This document shows positions 25,901 through 38,906 of a stretch of DNA of 64,000 bases, one piece after another (the stretch's first letter is position 1; each line of letters begins with the position of its first letter). The notes below the pieces were generated by a model. It had not been told where the DNA came from, searched no databases, and saw only the letters and a list, made by a program, of their open reading frames with translations. The stretch comes from Colias croceus (taxonomy: Eukaryota > Arthropoda > Insecta > Lepidoptera > Pieridae): NCBI RefSeq assembly GCF_905220415.1, contig NC_059548.1:4776501-4840500 (forward strand), in the 5' to 3' direction. Position numbers and translations under genes: made by a program.

Positions 25901-26320
25901 AAATATATTCTACACGACCTTAATGACTGAGCCACTTACTTACTTATCATATTTTATAAAAGTAATCTATACTAGGCGAGCCCAGTTTGTACGACGAGAT
26001 TCATGCAAACAGTAAACACGCATCAATTAATGACTGCGCTTGTTCGATCTACACCCCTGTCTCAAACGCTCACAAACCTCCTCATCACTTCAGTTCAAGA
26101 ATTTAAACCTTTTCAATTCCATACCATTCGAGGGCATCGCAGCATCCGTAGGCATCACTTATCAATCAGCTGAACGAGTGCTCAAGCCGAATCCAGGCGG
26201 CGAGTCATTGACCGTGCGTTATCCAACAAAGGCGAGATTACTAATCAAACGACCTCCGGTAACGGTACTACAGGTTTCCTAATATGCGGCGATGCCACGT
26301 GTCGCCGATCCGATATTTGT
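22956..26320. other. Gene-free stretch with some GC-richer patches
   Basis: Patches at about 23690-23940, 25240-25530 and 26040-26310 are less AT-rich and hold short open frames, but no domain or coherent splice pattern can be shown. They could be regulatory or worn exons; I cannot decide. Confidence 0.35.
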
Positions 26321-26324
26321 AGAG

Positions 26325-27805
26325 ATTAAGGTTTAAGGTTTAAAGACATTTATTCCCATTAAGACATTAAGTCACTTACATGAGAAACTTAAATTTTAAA
26401 CATAGGTATTTATAAAAAATATCATTCGTTAGTTAAAAATTTAGAGTAAGTTACATACTATAAACATAAGTTTAGGTTAGGTACTCATTCATTGCATTCA
26501 AAGTTTGAGCGTGTGGTCTTCCAGGATGTGTTTCGCTAATTGTTTTTTGAATACAATGAATGAGTTTACACTTTTTAATTTGCTTGGCAATCCGTTATAG
26601 AAACGTGCTCCCTCGTATGTTGCCGTTCGCCTTCCATAATTCGTTCGGATCTTCGGGAGGGCAAGATAGCTAGCTCGTCTATTAGGATAGTGGCGATTTG
26701 ATGTTGAGAATATTATATTTGTATTTATGTTTTTATGTAGCGCTTTGTGGATGAACATACACGTATTATAAAAGTATAATTGTTTTAAATTCATTATTTT
26801 AGTATCGTCGTAGATTTTATTTGTAGAAGTTAAAAAAGGATATTTAAAAATGGTTTTAATAATTTTATTTTGTAAAATTTGTAGTGGCGCTAATTTATTT
26901 TTGTAAGCGCTACCCCATACTTCTATTAAATACATTAGGTGAGGTTTGACTAACGTGTTGTAGATGGTGTGGCGTAATTTATGAGGAATGCAAGAAGTGA
27001 TATTACGCAGAGATCTAAGAAGTGCTGATAATTTATTTTTTAGGTGGTCGATGTGATAATTCCATTTTAGAGAGCTGTCGATTCGCAAACCTAGGTATTT
27101 CTCATGGGTTTTATGTTCTAATACAACACCGTTAATTTTAAGTGGAGCGTGTGGTGGAATAATTTTGTTCTGAGCTTTGAATTTAATATAACACGTTTTA
27201 GATATATTTATTGTTAGTAGATTGTATTGAAACCATTTATTTAATTTATTTAAATCGTTTTGTGCTTGCTTTATCATGTCATGTATAGAGGGACCAAAAT
27301 AAAACAGACAGGTGTCATCCGCATAAAGTGTTAGATGACCATTTAGTTTTAAATCTTGTAAATTATTAATATAAATTAAAAAAAGCAATGGGCCTAAAAT
27401 CGAACCTTGTGGTATGCCACACGTAATTGGTAAGGGAATGCTATTGTAGTTATCTATTTTAACGATTTGTGATCGATTTTTTAAATATGATTTCAGCATG
27501 TCTAGTGCTTTACCAGTAATGTTAATGGATGCTAATTTCTTTATTAAAAGTTCGTGAGAAACGGTATCGAAGGCCTTTTGTAGGTCAATAAATACTCCCA
27601 AAACTAAATTTTTTGCGTCAATGTTCTGTTTTATTTTAGTAGTCAGGTCTATAGTCGCTGACAGAGTGTTACTTTTTGGCTTAAAACCGTATTGACGCAC
27701 TGAAATAAAATTAAATGAGTCCAAATTCTGATTATTCGAGAATGTGTGATTTTTTGGTGGACATTGCTTGGGCATTGACATAGATTATTAGGTGACTGTG
27801 ATATA
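26325..27805 (-). mobile_element. 5'-truncated CR1/Jockey-group LINE (minus strand)
   Basis: The reverse-transcriptase frame (26498-27781) is followed on the minus strand by a ~170-base 3' untranslated part and a simple-repeat tail (TTAAACC units, near 26325-26345). The endonuclease region and start of the RT domain are missing, as usual after incomplete reverse transcription. The 5' limit is masked by a Helitron-like element starting at 27806. Confidence 0.8.
26498..27781 (-). pseudogene. LINE reverse transcriptase, N-terminally truncated
   Basis: The 427-codon frame holds RT motifs in order: QYGFKP (30-35), FIDLQKAFD with the first catalytic Asp (64-72), GIPQGSILGPLLF (122-134) and the YADD active site (153-156), then the thumb-like region with KYLGLRID. 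It ends with the YEGARFYNGLP-type C-terminus seen in LINE RTs. It would copy LINE RNA into target DNA. Upstream fingers motifs and the whole endonuclease are absent. The first ~28 residues do not look like RT, so the ATG is probably accidental and the insertion is dead. The rest of the frame has no stop, so the truncated copy is not old. Confidence 0.85.
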
Positions 27806-27974
27806 TCTAATATATAAAAATCAATGCCACTTTTCGTTGTAATTCCATAACTCGAGAACGGCTGAACCGATTTCGATAATTCTTTTTTTATTATATTCCT
27901 TGAAGTACGAGGATGGTTCTTATGTAGAGAAAACGTAAACATGTACCACGGGCGAAGCCGGGGCGGACCGCTAG
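27806..27974 (+). mobile_element. Helitron-like non-autonomous element, 169 bp
   Basis: It starts TCTAATATATAAAA after an A and ends GGGGCGGACCGCTAG before a T; the end contains a pairing GC-rich stretch. It sits at the 5' edge of the truncated LINE. No internal gene. Confidence 0.75.
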
Positions 27975-28030
27975 TATTTTATATTGGACAGCTGCAGGTT
28001 ATATATTTAAGCTTCATCATTTCATTTATT

Positions 28031-28572
28031 AGGGTTCCGTACCTCAAAAGGAAAAAAACGGAACCCTTATAGGATCACTTTGTTGTCCGTCTGTCCGTCC
28101 GTCCGTCCGTCTGTCAAGACCCTTTTTCTCAGGAACGCGTGGAGGTATGAAGCTGAAATTTATATCAATTACTCAGGTCTACTGTTCCTTGAAGCTGTGA
28201 AAAAATCAAACTTCTTAGCCAACGCAATCAAAAGATACAGCCGTTTCTGCCGCAAAGTTTCGACACTTGCAAGGGAATCAAAACCTACAGGGTGCTTCCC
28301 GTGAACTCAGAATCTTTAAATTTGGTACGAAGCAACGTCTTATAACATAGATAAAGGAAAAATTACGAAAACCATAAATTTTTAGTTACATCACATAATA
28401 TATTTTTTTTTTAATAATTTTAAACTTACTACCCATTTCCTCATAAACGCGTAGAGGTATTAAATTGAAATTCATACCAAATTATGGTATTAAATACGTA
28501 AGTAGTAAATAGGTATTAAATACGGAACCCTCGGTGCGCGAGTCCGACTCGCACTTGGCCGGTTTTTTTTTT
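28031..28572 (+). repeat. 'ggaaccct' hairpin repeat, copy 1
   Basis: It begins with a hairpin (AGGGTTCCGT pairing with ACGGAACCCT), has a (GTCC)n run, and ends gcgagtccgactcgcacttgg plus a T tract. A second copy is inside the element at 42183-44331, and the start of a reverse copy closes the window. It is a common lepidopteran repeat, class unclear; the 74-codon frame inside is not a gene. Confidence 0.75.
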
Positions 28573-28863
28573 AATTTTGTAGGTATATTTTTCGACCAAA
28601 AATGTTACAGCAGAAATGCAAAATATGTGATCAAAATACTGTTATTATGTAAAGCTGAACGTATAAATAATTTAACATTGCAAGAGTAAATTATGGGTCG
28701 GAAGCCGAATTCTCAACACTCTTCTAATCATAAAATGGCATGCACAGTCCCAATTTCTTTTAACGTTGAACATCATAACACAAAATAAATACGTATAAAC
28801 CTATGTATAATGCCCGTTACTTTTAAATTATGAAATACTTAATACTTATATTGCTCATAATAA

Positions 28864-31827
28864 ATGGTAAAACATTCTACAAGCATGGACAGAAATATAG
28901 ATACATTGCAAGATATAGATAATAGTGAAGCAGCTCGCGTCACACAGTGTGATGTTGAGCAACTATCCAAACATATAACTAAAGAAAAACACGATTTAAC
29001 TATCATTTCTCAGAATATTAGAAGCGTATACAGCAATGTTAACGACCTTTATATTACACTTACTCAACTAAAATGTACAGCAGATATATTGATTCTCACT
29101 GAATGTAGACTTACACCAAACAAACCTATTCCTAAATTACAAGATTATGTCTCACATGCAACCACGAATCATATCAATCAAAATGACGGTGTAGTAACTT
29201 ATATTAGAGATTCTGTACATGCTACAGTAAAAGAGATTAAATTAGATCAAGCTTCCTGCCTACAAATAGAATCGAATAACTACACAATCCTAGGAATTTA
29301 TCGCTCACCATCTAATACTAACGCAGACAAATTTATAAACTCTTTAGATCGTCAATTAATTTCTTATAAATCTATTAAAAATACTATCATAACTGGAGAT
29401 ATTAATATAAACATACTGGCCAAACCAAATGAAAACAATAATGAAAAGAATAATAGAATACGGTATTTAAATATGTTGACGATGCAAGGATTTTTAATTG
29501 GACACACAATACCTACTCGCGAATCTAGCTGTCTTGATCATTTTATGTTAAATGTTGAACGAAACAAAACCTGTGCCCACATAATTATTCTTAATACGTC
29601 TATAACCGATCACCTGATGATATTCTTACACCTAACTAAAATTTCATATAATAACTGTCCTAAAACTCTAACAAAAATAAATTTTGATAAAGCTCTTATC
29701 GATCTTGCAAATATTAATATCTCAGAATTATTACACTGTGATGACCCTTGTTTATTGACTGGTCATTTGATTCAAAAACTTACAACCATCATAAAAGAGA
29801 ATACAGTGACAACGACTATATCAAAACAAAAACAAATAATTAAACCATGGATAACAGCAGGTATTTTACGCTGTATAAGAAATAGAAATAAAATGCAAAA
29901 GAAACTTAAAATGGATCCTCATAACGAAATACTGAATATTACTTATAAAAGATACCGCAACCATTGTAACAAACTTATAAAAAAACTGAAACGCAATTAC
30001 GAAAGACAAAATTTAGAAAAATCAACTAAAAATACAAAAAATCTTTGGAAAAACATAAACAAAATTACAAATTTAAAACAGGGAAAGTCGGACAATACAA
30101 CATTATTAAAAATTAAGAACACACCCCTAGAATCAGTAAATTACGTAAACGCTTACCTAGCTAATATCGGGAATAAACTTGCGGACGAGATAGGAATATC
30201 TAACATAGGTGTAAAGACGCTTGAGGAAGAAGATACAAATTTAACTTCACTTTGTTTACTGGATACAGATGTTGATGAGGTTCATAAAGTTATATCCAAT
30301 CTGAAAGAGGACAGTGCTCCCGGATGGGATGGTATCCCATCGAAATTTCTAAAATTAGCTGTAGTAGAACTGGCTCCTATCATTTGTCATTTAGCAAACC
30401 TATGCTTTCAGCAAGGCGTTTTCCCTAATCCTCTAAAACGATCGATCATTACACCAATATATAAGAGCGGCAGCAAAAGTGATCTCAATAACTACAGACC
30501 GATTTCTGTCTTATCCTGTATTTCAAAGGTCCTAGAAAAACTATTAAACATCAGATTACTTAACTATCTTAATAAATTCAACATACTAGCAAACAACCAA
30601 TACGGTTTCAGATCTGGAAGATGCACAGAGGATGCCATTACTGCCTTAAGCACACACATAGTTGACAAATTAGACGTAAAAGACAAATGCCTTACTGTCT
30701 TCCTTGATCTTAAGAAGGCATTTGACACAGTTTCGGTTCATTTACTTATAAATAAATTAGAAAAGATAGGTATTAGAGGAACTCCACTAAAATTATTTAA
30801 AGACTACCTACAAAATCGTTCACAAAAGACTAAAATTGGACAATACTACAGCGATGACACAGATATAACAACTGGAGTTCCCCAGGGAAGTGTTTTGGGC
30901 CCTACTCTCTTTTTAGTATACATAAACAGCCTCTGTAAACTAAAATTAGATGATGCAAAAATTTACTCATACGCTGATGACACCGCAGTAGTATTTTCGG
31001 AGAAATCATGGGATGCCGTTCGACAGAAAGCTGAAGTAGGTCTATCAAAAATTGCTACGTGGTTACAATCTAATCTTCTCACATTAAACGCAACCAAATC
31101 AAACTACATTTGCTTTTCAATAACTAAAAAAACTCAACCTTCTAACAACTTTAGTATTCAAATCCACAACCAATGTAATCTTACTACATGCCATTGTCCT
31201 TACATAAATAGAGTCACCTCAGCGAAATATCTGGGAATACAAATTGACGAAAGATTGTCCTGGCATCCGCAAATAGATTTAATAACATCCAGAATTAGGA
31301 AGATAACATGGACTTTTAAAACACTTCGCCATGTTGCTGATAAGAACTTGCTAAACAAAATATATGTGACACTAGCGCAATCAATTTTAACCTATTGTAT
31401 ACCGGTCTGGGGCGGAGCCACAAAAACAAAACTTTTGGAAGTAGAACGTGCACAACGTGCTTTAATAAAGGTTATGCATTTTAAACCATACAAATATTCT
31501 ACTGAACTCCTTTACTCCACAACGGGCCTACTATCTGTACGCAAATTATATATTCTTGCAACTATCCTAAAAAAACATAAGGCTACTACATATGACCCTA
31601 ACATAACGAATCGTAGAAGAAGAGACATTATTCCACTATTTCATAAAACGAACACATCATTTAGTAAGCGTCAGTACAATAGACAGTCAGAAATTTTATA
31701 CAAAAATGTAAATAAAATTTTAAATATATATGGAAATCGATATAACGAATGTAAAAAACATACCTTAAAATGGCTTAAAGAAATTAGTTATACAGAAGCA
31801 GAAGACATTTTAAAAACATGTGAATAG
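28864..31827 (+). CDS. LINE endonuclease-reverse transcriptase (intact ORF2)
   Basis: The 987-codon protein nicks target DNA and copies LINE RNA there (target-primed reverse transcription). An apurinic-type endonuclease domain spans about residues 44-260: QNIRS (N51), LTECRL (E80), YRSPS (Y146), GDININ (D179), SSCLDH (D225, H226) and TDH (D249, H250). The RT spans about 520-790: NYRPISVLS, QYGFRSGR, FLDLKKAFD (D615), GVPQGSVLGP and YADD (703-706). A Cys-His cluster (CNLTTCHCP) lies just after the RT palm. No stop or frameshift interrupts it, so both active sites look usable. The start ATG is the first in the frame and leaves a ~45-residue leader. It is related to the frame at 50718-52466. Confidence 0.92.
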   Translation: MVKHSTSMDRNIDTLQDIDNSEAARVTQCDVEQLSKHITKEKHDLTIISQNIRSVYSNVNDLYITLTQLKCTADILILTECRLTPNKPIPKLQDYVSHATTNHINQNDGVVTYIRDSVHATVKEIKLDQASCLQIESNNYTILGIYRSPSNTNADKFINSLDRQLISYKSIKNTIITGDININILAKPNENNNEKNNRIRYLNMLTMQGFLIGHTIPTRESSCLDHFMLNVERNKTCAHIIILNTSITDHLMIFLHLTKISYNNCPKTLTKINFDKALIDLANINISELLHCDDPCLLTGHLIQKLTTIIKENTVTTTISKQKQIIKPWITAGILRCIRNRNKMQKKLKMDPHNEILNITYKRYRNHCNKLIKKLKRNYERQNLEKSTKNTKNLWKNINKITNLKQGKSDNTTLLKIKNTPLESVNYVNAYLANIGNKLADEIGISNIGVKTLEEEDTNLTSLCLLDTDVDEVHKVISNLKEDSAPGWDGIPSKFLKLAVVELAPIICHLANLCFQQGVFPNPLKRSIITPIYKSGSKSDLNNYRPISVLSCISKVLEKLLNIRLLNYLNKFNILANNQYGFRSGRCTEDAITALSTHIVDKLDVKDKCLTVFLDLKKAFDTVSVHLLINKLEKIGIRGTPLKLFKDYLQNRSQKTKIGQYYSDDTDITTGVPQGSVLGPTLFLVYINSLCKLKLDDAKIYSYADDTAVVFSEKSWDAVRQKAEVGLSKIATWLQSNLLTLNATKSNYICFSITKKTQPSNNFSIQIHNQCNLTTCHCPYINRVTSAKYLGIQIDERLSWHPQIDLITSRIRKITWTFKTLRHVADKNLLNKIYVTLAQSILTYCIPVWGGATKTKLLEVERAQRALIKVMHFKPYKYSTELLYSTTGLLSVRKLYILATILKKHKATTYDPNITNRRRRDIIPLFHKTNTSFSKRQYNRQSEILYKNVNKILNIYGNRYNECKKHTLKWLKEISYTEAEDILKTCE

Positions 31828-31909
31828 TAGGGAGTAAAATGAAGATGTTAAATAAAATAAAAAAAATAAAATCACATTTCTTAATTTCTTACGTACATTA
31901 CACAAACAA

Positions 31910-32030
31910 TAACATGCGAACACACATACACCCACACACACTCACACACGCACTCACACACACACTCACACACACACACACACACTCACACACACACACA
32001 CACACTCACACACACACACACACACACACG
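31910..32030. repeat. (CA)n microsatellite in LINE 3' region
   Basis: A CA tract with CACTCA interruptions begins about 80 bases after the LINE stop codon. The LINE at 50.7 kb has a similar tract with the same kind of interruption in the equivalent place. Confidence 0.95.
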
Positions 32031-32246
32031 CATCCATTCTACCAATTTTTAGAGTATTTTTATTTTTATGTATTACCTTATTTTTTAAGCTTTCTTTTAA
32101 TTGTTAATGCCTAGTAATTGTTATGGAAGAGAAGCGCCTTCTAACACAAGTGAAATTTGTCACTTAAATGAAGGCACTTACCTCCAACCCGAGATGAAAA
32201 CTTGTTTAAAAGAAATAAACAATTTTTATTTTTTTATTTTTTTTTA

Positions 32247-35200
32247 AACAATTTTTTTATCCTCCGAAAACACACAAAATCTACGTCTAGCTTACAAAAT
32301 ATATATTATGCATTTTACGCTTAGACCTTATTATACATTTTCAAACTACCTTGTTAAATTTAAAGCAAACGTGAAATTCATCTCGATTATTATACCAACC
32401 ATTTTATCACTTTCCATTAAGTAAAAGCGAACCTCATTAAGGCAACCGCCGACCCTGGTCTCTGGATTGACATAGTACAATACTTTTGAAACACTTCTAG
32501 ATAATATAATATTGTGACATACGAGATTCACTTGACCCGTAGACATAAATTATGCTAATTGGGTTTAGAATGTTGTTCGATTTTAGGAAACTTTCTCGTC
32601 GCAATATTATATAGTGTATAAATATTAAAGTGTCTCTTGTGAGCTTATTGGAGACATAAAACAGTTTTAAAATATTCATTTTGTCTTTGAAACCGGTACG
32701 TACCATTTCAAATTATATTCACAAACAAAAAATAACATTGACAAAATTAAATGGGTTTTACGTCGTTTATTTATATTAACACATTTGATGTTACAAATTT
32801 ACGGATGCATAAAAACTTGTAGTCTTAAACTATATTTATCATGTTATTTCAGTACATTTCTATAGCTCGATTATAAGCAGACATCGTAATTGTAAACTAG
32901 TCCAAAGCGACCATGGTCAATGCCATCGACCTTGCTAGAGCCTTAGGCGTGAAGTTTATTATTACTCGTTAGATAAGCGATTAATTACATAACAATTGGT
33001 AAAAGAAGGTAAACAAAATATTCATTTTCCGCATTATTAAATGTGTTATTCACTGATATTAATTAATACACCAAATATCATAAATTCCGTTGGATTTTAA
33101 TCGCTAATTAATTTTAATAATTATAAAATATATTCATCAAATTTATAAAAATGAATTAATGTTATACAATTGCTTATATGTAACGTTTCGATACTATGAT
33201 CAATGTTCATTTAATGTTATCTTGAATTTTCAATTACAATATCCAATTTTCACTTTCAAGCCACTAACTTGAACGAAAAAAGGGAATATAATAAGTACCT
33301 ACCTTAAATGAGTGTATTTCGCAAGTTATCTCTACTCACCTTCGTAATTATAATGTGATATTTTGAGAATTCTTTATACAAATAAATCCCGAATTTAAAA
33401 TTGCTAATTAACCAACAATTTACATATCCATTTCAGAAACGTAAACTAACATATCACTGAACAAAATTTGAACAAATTATATTATTAGTTTAGGATGAAG
33501 CCATTAGAGAATCCTCTCCCTCGCATATTTATAATATCATTGTGAGGTAAGGAAACCTTTGTACCGTATATGAAATTAATACTTTCCTATAATTTTATTC
33601 GCCACTAAAGTGGTCCGGACTGGTTCATCGTATCAAGTAAACATTTCTATGATAAAAGCATGATAATGCTAATGCGTATTAACATATTATTCCTTATGCA
33701 CAAAAAACGATATCTTAAATAAATTCAAGACAGTCCATTAGTAATGCACACTAATCATAAGATTAATAATTTAAATAGCAAGAATTAGTTAATGAATTGT
33801 AAATATAACTTCTATGGTCACTAGGTAAACAAATCATAAAGCGCTCATTATTAGCGCTATAAGGCTCATCATTTAGTCTACCACAAGAACAAAACCGAGA
33901 CAAAAATATCCATACCGGAATATGAACAGTTACACAGAGGTTGAGCCAAGCCAGACTGTACTCAAAACAATACCATATGAATGGTCAAGCGGCCTAACGG
34001 TCCGAGCATCTACATTCAGTAACGGTGTGCGTTTTTGTTCAAAGCCGTATGGCAATTTGCTACATTCCGCCGTCGTTCTGAGAATGGAAACCATGACAGA
34101 CTTGAACCTTCACGAGGATTCTCATTAATCAAGGTCACTTTTTGCGGCTTCAACACTCACCTATGCCATTACACGTTGCGGTCAATACACTATACCTACT
34201 ATAATATAATATGATAGATACAAGCGCAGGCAATTTTACATTTAAACGAACGTAATATACCAACTGTACAATTATAGTAATATAACACGGTCCTCTAAAT
34301 ATTAAAAAAGTGACTAGAAAAGTAATCAACTGGATATTTGTGTATTATAAAGGTATCTAGCATTTAAATGTCCACACTTGAACCATTTCATATTATGGTT
34401 TTAAACTGCACTGTACTTTGTAATATTATGATATCAATATAATATATAACTCATAATCAAGAAAATCACTCGTTGCAATGATTGCGAAACAACACATAAT
34501 TAAGATAACAAATTATGTCATGGATCATTCAGTAGATACATACCTACATTAAAATCAATTAATATCAAAGTTTAGTCTACAAATCCCAATCAATTAAAGC
34601 ATCAAATACATTTACAAACATACAATAAGTACGACGTCAAAATGAAAGGATAACGAAAAGCAAAAAGATCGTTAGAGCGAAACAAAAGTGAAGATACAGG
34701 AGTAAACATTGTTACCAGTGAATTGACACTTGATTTGAACAAAGAGAGGCAATCCGACGCACAATCAGGCCGTAGGAGGGAAGCGAGAGCATTTGGTATC
34801 CATTTATCAATTGTAGTCGTCGATAGAGCGCACAATGACTACTATTTATGAGCTCGAGACAGCTGAACTGAATTTGAGCTTAAGAAATGAGGCCACAAAT
34901 GGATTCATTCATAATCTATGATTGGATATGTTTGTACTCGTTGGATGTGTTAAGCAGATATTTGCTATAACAATACACACATGTTTTATAACAATATTTT
35001 TTGTATCGATAACGACGCCCGAAGACATGTTAGTTTTGTACCAAAAGGAATTGTTTTCAAAATATGATATATCTAATAATAATATGTAGGCAAAAATGGC
35101 TGATTGCTTTATTACTAGGTTCTTATAACATGAAACGTTACAATATCGTTTATTATTGCCAATTACAGAGTACAGACCAGTATGATGGTTTCATCATTCC

Positions 35201-38200
35201 GCCGAATATACAAAAAATCCTAATAAGAAAGTTTTTTCAAACCGTCATGAATCAATCTCCCAAAGTTAAAACGAAATCACACACAACACGTCATACGCAC
35301 CTTAATACCATTACAACATATTAAGCCGACTGTATGAGGAAATTCAATTAAACAACTTCTTAATATCACATCATCATTGTGAATGACAGCTGCGTTACTA
35401 CAATGAACGACGGTGACTCATTATAACCAAACACTTTTGATAACAAGCGAGAACAATGGAGATGATGTATTGAGGTAAGACATAACAATAAATAATATAC
35501 GATCTAGACATCTTACAGAAGGGCGAATAATCACTAAATTAGAAAAAAACTGCCTACGCTTCTCCTATTTGTACGAAATCATCTTTTGAAATGTATCAAA
35601 TCAGTAAACAAGTTGAAATCTCGATGTTATGGAAAGTTTAGAAAATTACATAAAGCGCATCTTCAAAATATTAAATTAGATAATGATAGTAATAAAGGCT
35701 ATTAAGGAAGTTGTAATGTGTTTTAGCAAACCAATTAATACGACCAGCACCGATTCACAATAATAATTCACATCATCAAAATTTTTACTTGCTGTCGAAA
35801 CAACTTTCCAATTTGTTTAGAAAAAAACTGTAAACAATATCATATAGTTCATGGCGCAAATTATTGTTCGTAAGAGGCACTTTGACCTAGAATATATAAT
35901 AAAAATATTCTAAAATTCTTATTAGATGTGCATAAATTCACTGGCCACTTCAAATAAGATAGAAATTACCACTCATAACTTTTTAATACAAATATAATTT
36001 ATGGTAACCGCAAACAGACACAGTTATCAACTTTTAAAAACGAGAACAACCTTATAAAAGTTAAACTTACTTCGAATCAGAGCATGCGAGATACAACTGT
36101 TTTTGTAGGACCTTTTTGAGGTCACTGCATTAATTATATCGAGGTGCTTGAATGATATATTTTCACTACTATGTTAAGAATATGATATTTATTATAAAGT
36201 CTTTCACTATTTGAGTTTATGCGCACAATTTAAACTTCTCCTTTATCAACGTCTAGTGGAACTAGAATCACAAACTCGTATAAATTTGTGAATTTCTATA
36301 TAAATGTGTGATGCGGTATTTCGTTAGTATCAGAATTTCTCTCAGCGGAATCTGATTGGAGTTCGATACGTAGATATATTATTTATCTTAGAGGAAGTAA
36401 TAATCTAAAAGCGTTACTTCGTACGAATACCTGTATTTGTTTAGTATATTCGTTAGCCAAAATTTGGTACACAGTACAATAATCTGGATATACAGTCCGT
36501 ATTGCGGTTCGCATCCAATTATGACAAGTTAAACATAGAGAATTACGGTTTAAACAACATTCAGTACGATTGCTATAACATAGGCGCTTTATATGTATAT
36601 CTTCAACGTATTGTCAAAGTCTGTGATCTAACTGAGACAAATGGGTTAATTTCTTATCTAACTATCCATAAATCGGGTCATTAATATCGTGACGACCGCC
36701 CCGCAGATCGTTATCCTTGTCTACATTTAAAGCATGTAGATAGGGCGGATAACTAATGATGTTTCGGGGTCAATATTTCAGTGGTGCCAGGACGGCCTAT
36801 AATGTTGTTAATTGGTCCCTAAACAGGAGTGCTGCGAGCACAACGATCACGTCGACAGAGTTATGGCATTGCGCGAGACGTGAGAACATTTTAATTTATC
36901 GCCCCGTTTATTGATATTTATGGGTGGCGGTGTGAATACTTATATTAGTGCAGTGGGGATATTTTTATATTCATTCATAGAACTGTCTATGAATGTAGAC
37001 TATGTTAATAACGATACGGTTACACGTTACGCGTTTTGAACTGAGAAAAACGATTTATTTCATGACCATTTTAATGCGGATTGCTTCGCTGACAAAAACA
37101 CAAATATAAGCATCATAATAACTTCCAAAAAAGTATTGATCATGAGGCATAAAACAAAATAAAAACTCATATTAATCTAGAAAATGTGTGACGAAGATAG
37201 AGTAATCTCACTAAACTGCAATTTGCTATCGAAACTTTCTTCAATAATACTCGGTATATTATTACAACGCATAAATTTATTTCGATTGCGTACGACTACC
37301 ACTGGTAGCCTTGTAATGGCACTAACATCATTTTATGATCACTGTGTGATTATCTCTAATTACGCGCATTTCAAGCAATTTGTCGTCATTACCGGCCGAC
37401 CCGCCATAATTCTGCAGGTTGACGACACTAGTTGTATTCACTACATCCACAGTTGACATCCATAATGCATTACCCGGCATTGCCATTGCAAATAAATAAA
37501 TTAGTGTAATATCGCCCGACGCCTTTATATATTCTGATCAAACGACCACGCAGTCACAATAAACATTTTATTCTCACATAAACAAACGCATTTCTATAAA
37601 CCGCTTTAAGAATTACATGCCCGCAGTACAAAACATAAAGCGCGAATAAAACGTAGACCGCATACACCGTCAAGAGTTTATGCACCCATAAAGCTACTAC
37701 AGATAAACTTGTCCGAATCACAAGTTGTACGCCACTATGCGCCGTATAGAAAACAAAAACGTAATGTTACAGCGGTTTACGGAACAATAAAGTGGACGAG
37801 CGGCAATCTAACCGACCGTTAAAAACAAGAAACGACCGTGCCATGTATCAACATCAAACCCGGTACAAGACACCGGTGCGGAGGGGGGTATGATTTAAAT
37901 AAGAAATAGGTACACATGTACAGAAACTTTATAGCCTCGAAAGGTCGACATGACGTTGTTTTGTGTGTACAAAAACACATGAATATTACCTCACCTTAGG
38001 TACACTGTGTTTTTGCGTATATACCCAACTAGTTACTTAAAAGCCATTTTATGTTCTATGATGCCTTTGAATCATCTTTCTTCGAATGACTAACAATAAA
38101 GGAAACAGTTCGTTAATAAAATAAAAATTTATTAATACAAACACGTACCTACGCTGGCGTTTTATAATTTTATTACTGTGAGACAGCAGTACTTGTTTTT

Positions 38201-38293
38201 GTTGTGGCATTACTCACATTTAATAGATCCATCTATGTATGATTAATGTTTTCCGTCACATTTCTCGCTATCTATCACTATCACAGCTGCTCC
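32247..38293. other. Long AT-rich gene-free stretch
   Basis: About 6 kb without a supported gene. GC-richer patches occur near 34660-34860 and 36660-36960, with short frames only. A degenerate tRNA-like piece near 33980-34050 is too worn to call. Confidence 0.4.
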
Positions 38294-38906
38294 TAGGGCC
38301 TTAGCCAAACGTCAAAACGCCAAGGAATAGAATACGCTATCGATAGAAATTGACATAAGCGTATGATGTTTTGCATAAGGATTCGGTCACCCTACCAACG
38401 ACAACGACGACCACGAACAAAATTTTCATCCAGTCGCAATTAAATAAAATTGTGCAAAACACAATTAAAATGAAATTTAAGAATTTCCTGTCGTATTGGT
38501 GTTTGGAAAAAAAAATTTTGAGATCAATGGATAAACAAACAGGTTTTTCATAGAAACGGTGGCTCCTAGAAAAAAATGTATTTAACCTTTTTTATAGATA
38601 ATTAGATTATATACAATTTTGGTTCAGGTGATTGTATGATAAACTTACCGTCTCGGCGAAAATCGCAAAAAACCCTATTTCTTTTTATTAATTGACCTCG
38701 AATTTTTTTATTCCTGAGTACCAGAATGACGGGAGATTTTAATATTGATTTTGAACAAATTTCGGCAAGATTGGAACTTTGGTCGTGGTCGTCTGCGTCG
38801 TTGGTAGTGTGATCGAACCATTACCAAAATGTCATGAGCTTATGTCAATAATTAGCGTTAGCAGTTTCTATTCCATGGCGTTACGTACGTTTGTCTAAGG
38901 CCCCTA
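38294..38906. mobile_element. 613-bp TIR element (MITE)
   Basis: The left end (tagggccttagccaaacg) and the reversed right end (taggggccttagacaaacg) begin inverted repeats of about 120 bases that also share an accaacgac...gacgaccacga segment. The arms differ more than those of the 568-bp MITE, so this copy is older. No target-site duplication could be fixed and no transposase is present. Confidence 0.7.

Larger units (their letters stand above)
28600..32246 (+). mobile_element. Near-complete CR1/Jockey-group LINE
   Basis: An intact ORF2-type frame (28864-31827) is followed by a CA microsatellite, a ~200-base 3' untranslated region and an A/T-rich tail near 32246. No ORF1 (gag-like) could be identified in the ~260 bases upstream, so the copy is either 5'-truncated before ORF2 or belongs to a lineage lacking a recognisable ORF1. 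The left limit is approximate and no target-site duplication could be read. Confidence 0.8.

Noticed and set aside
31839..32114. His/Thr-rich open frame
   Set aside because: It is the translation of the CA microsatellite after the LINE stop codon.
33980..34055. Degenerate tRNA-like sequence (ggtcaagcggcctaacgg ... gttcaaagcc)
   Set aside because: Acceptor and T stems do not pair; at best a worn SINE head.
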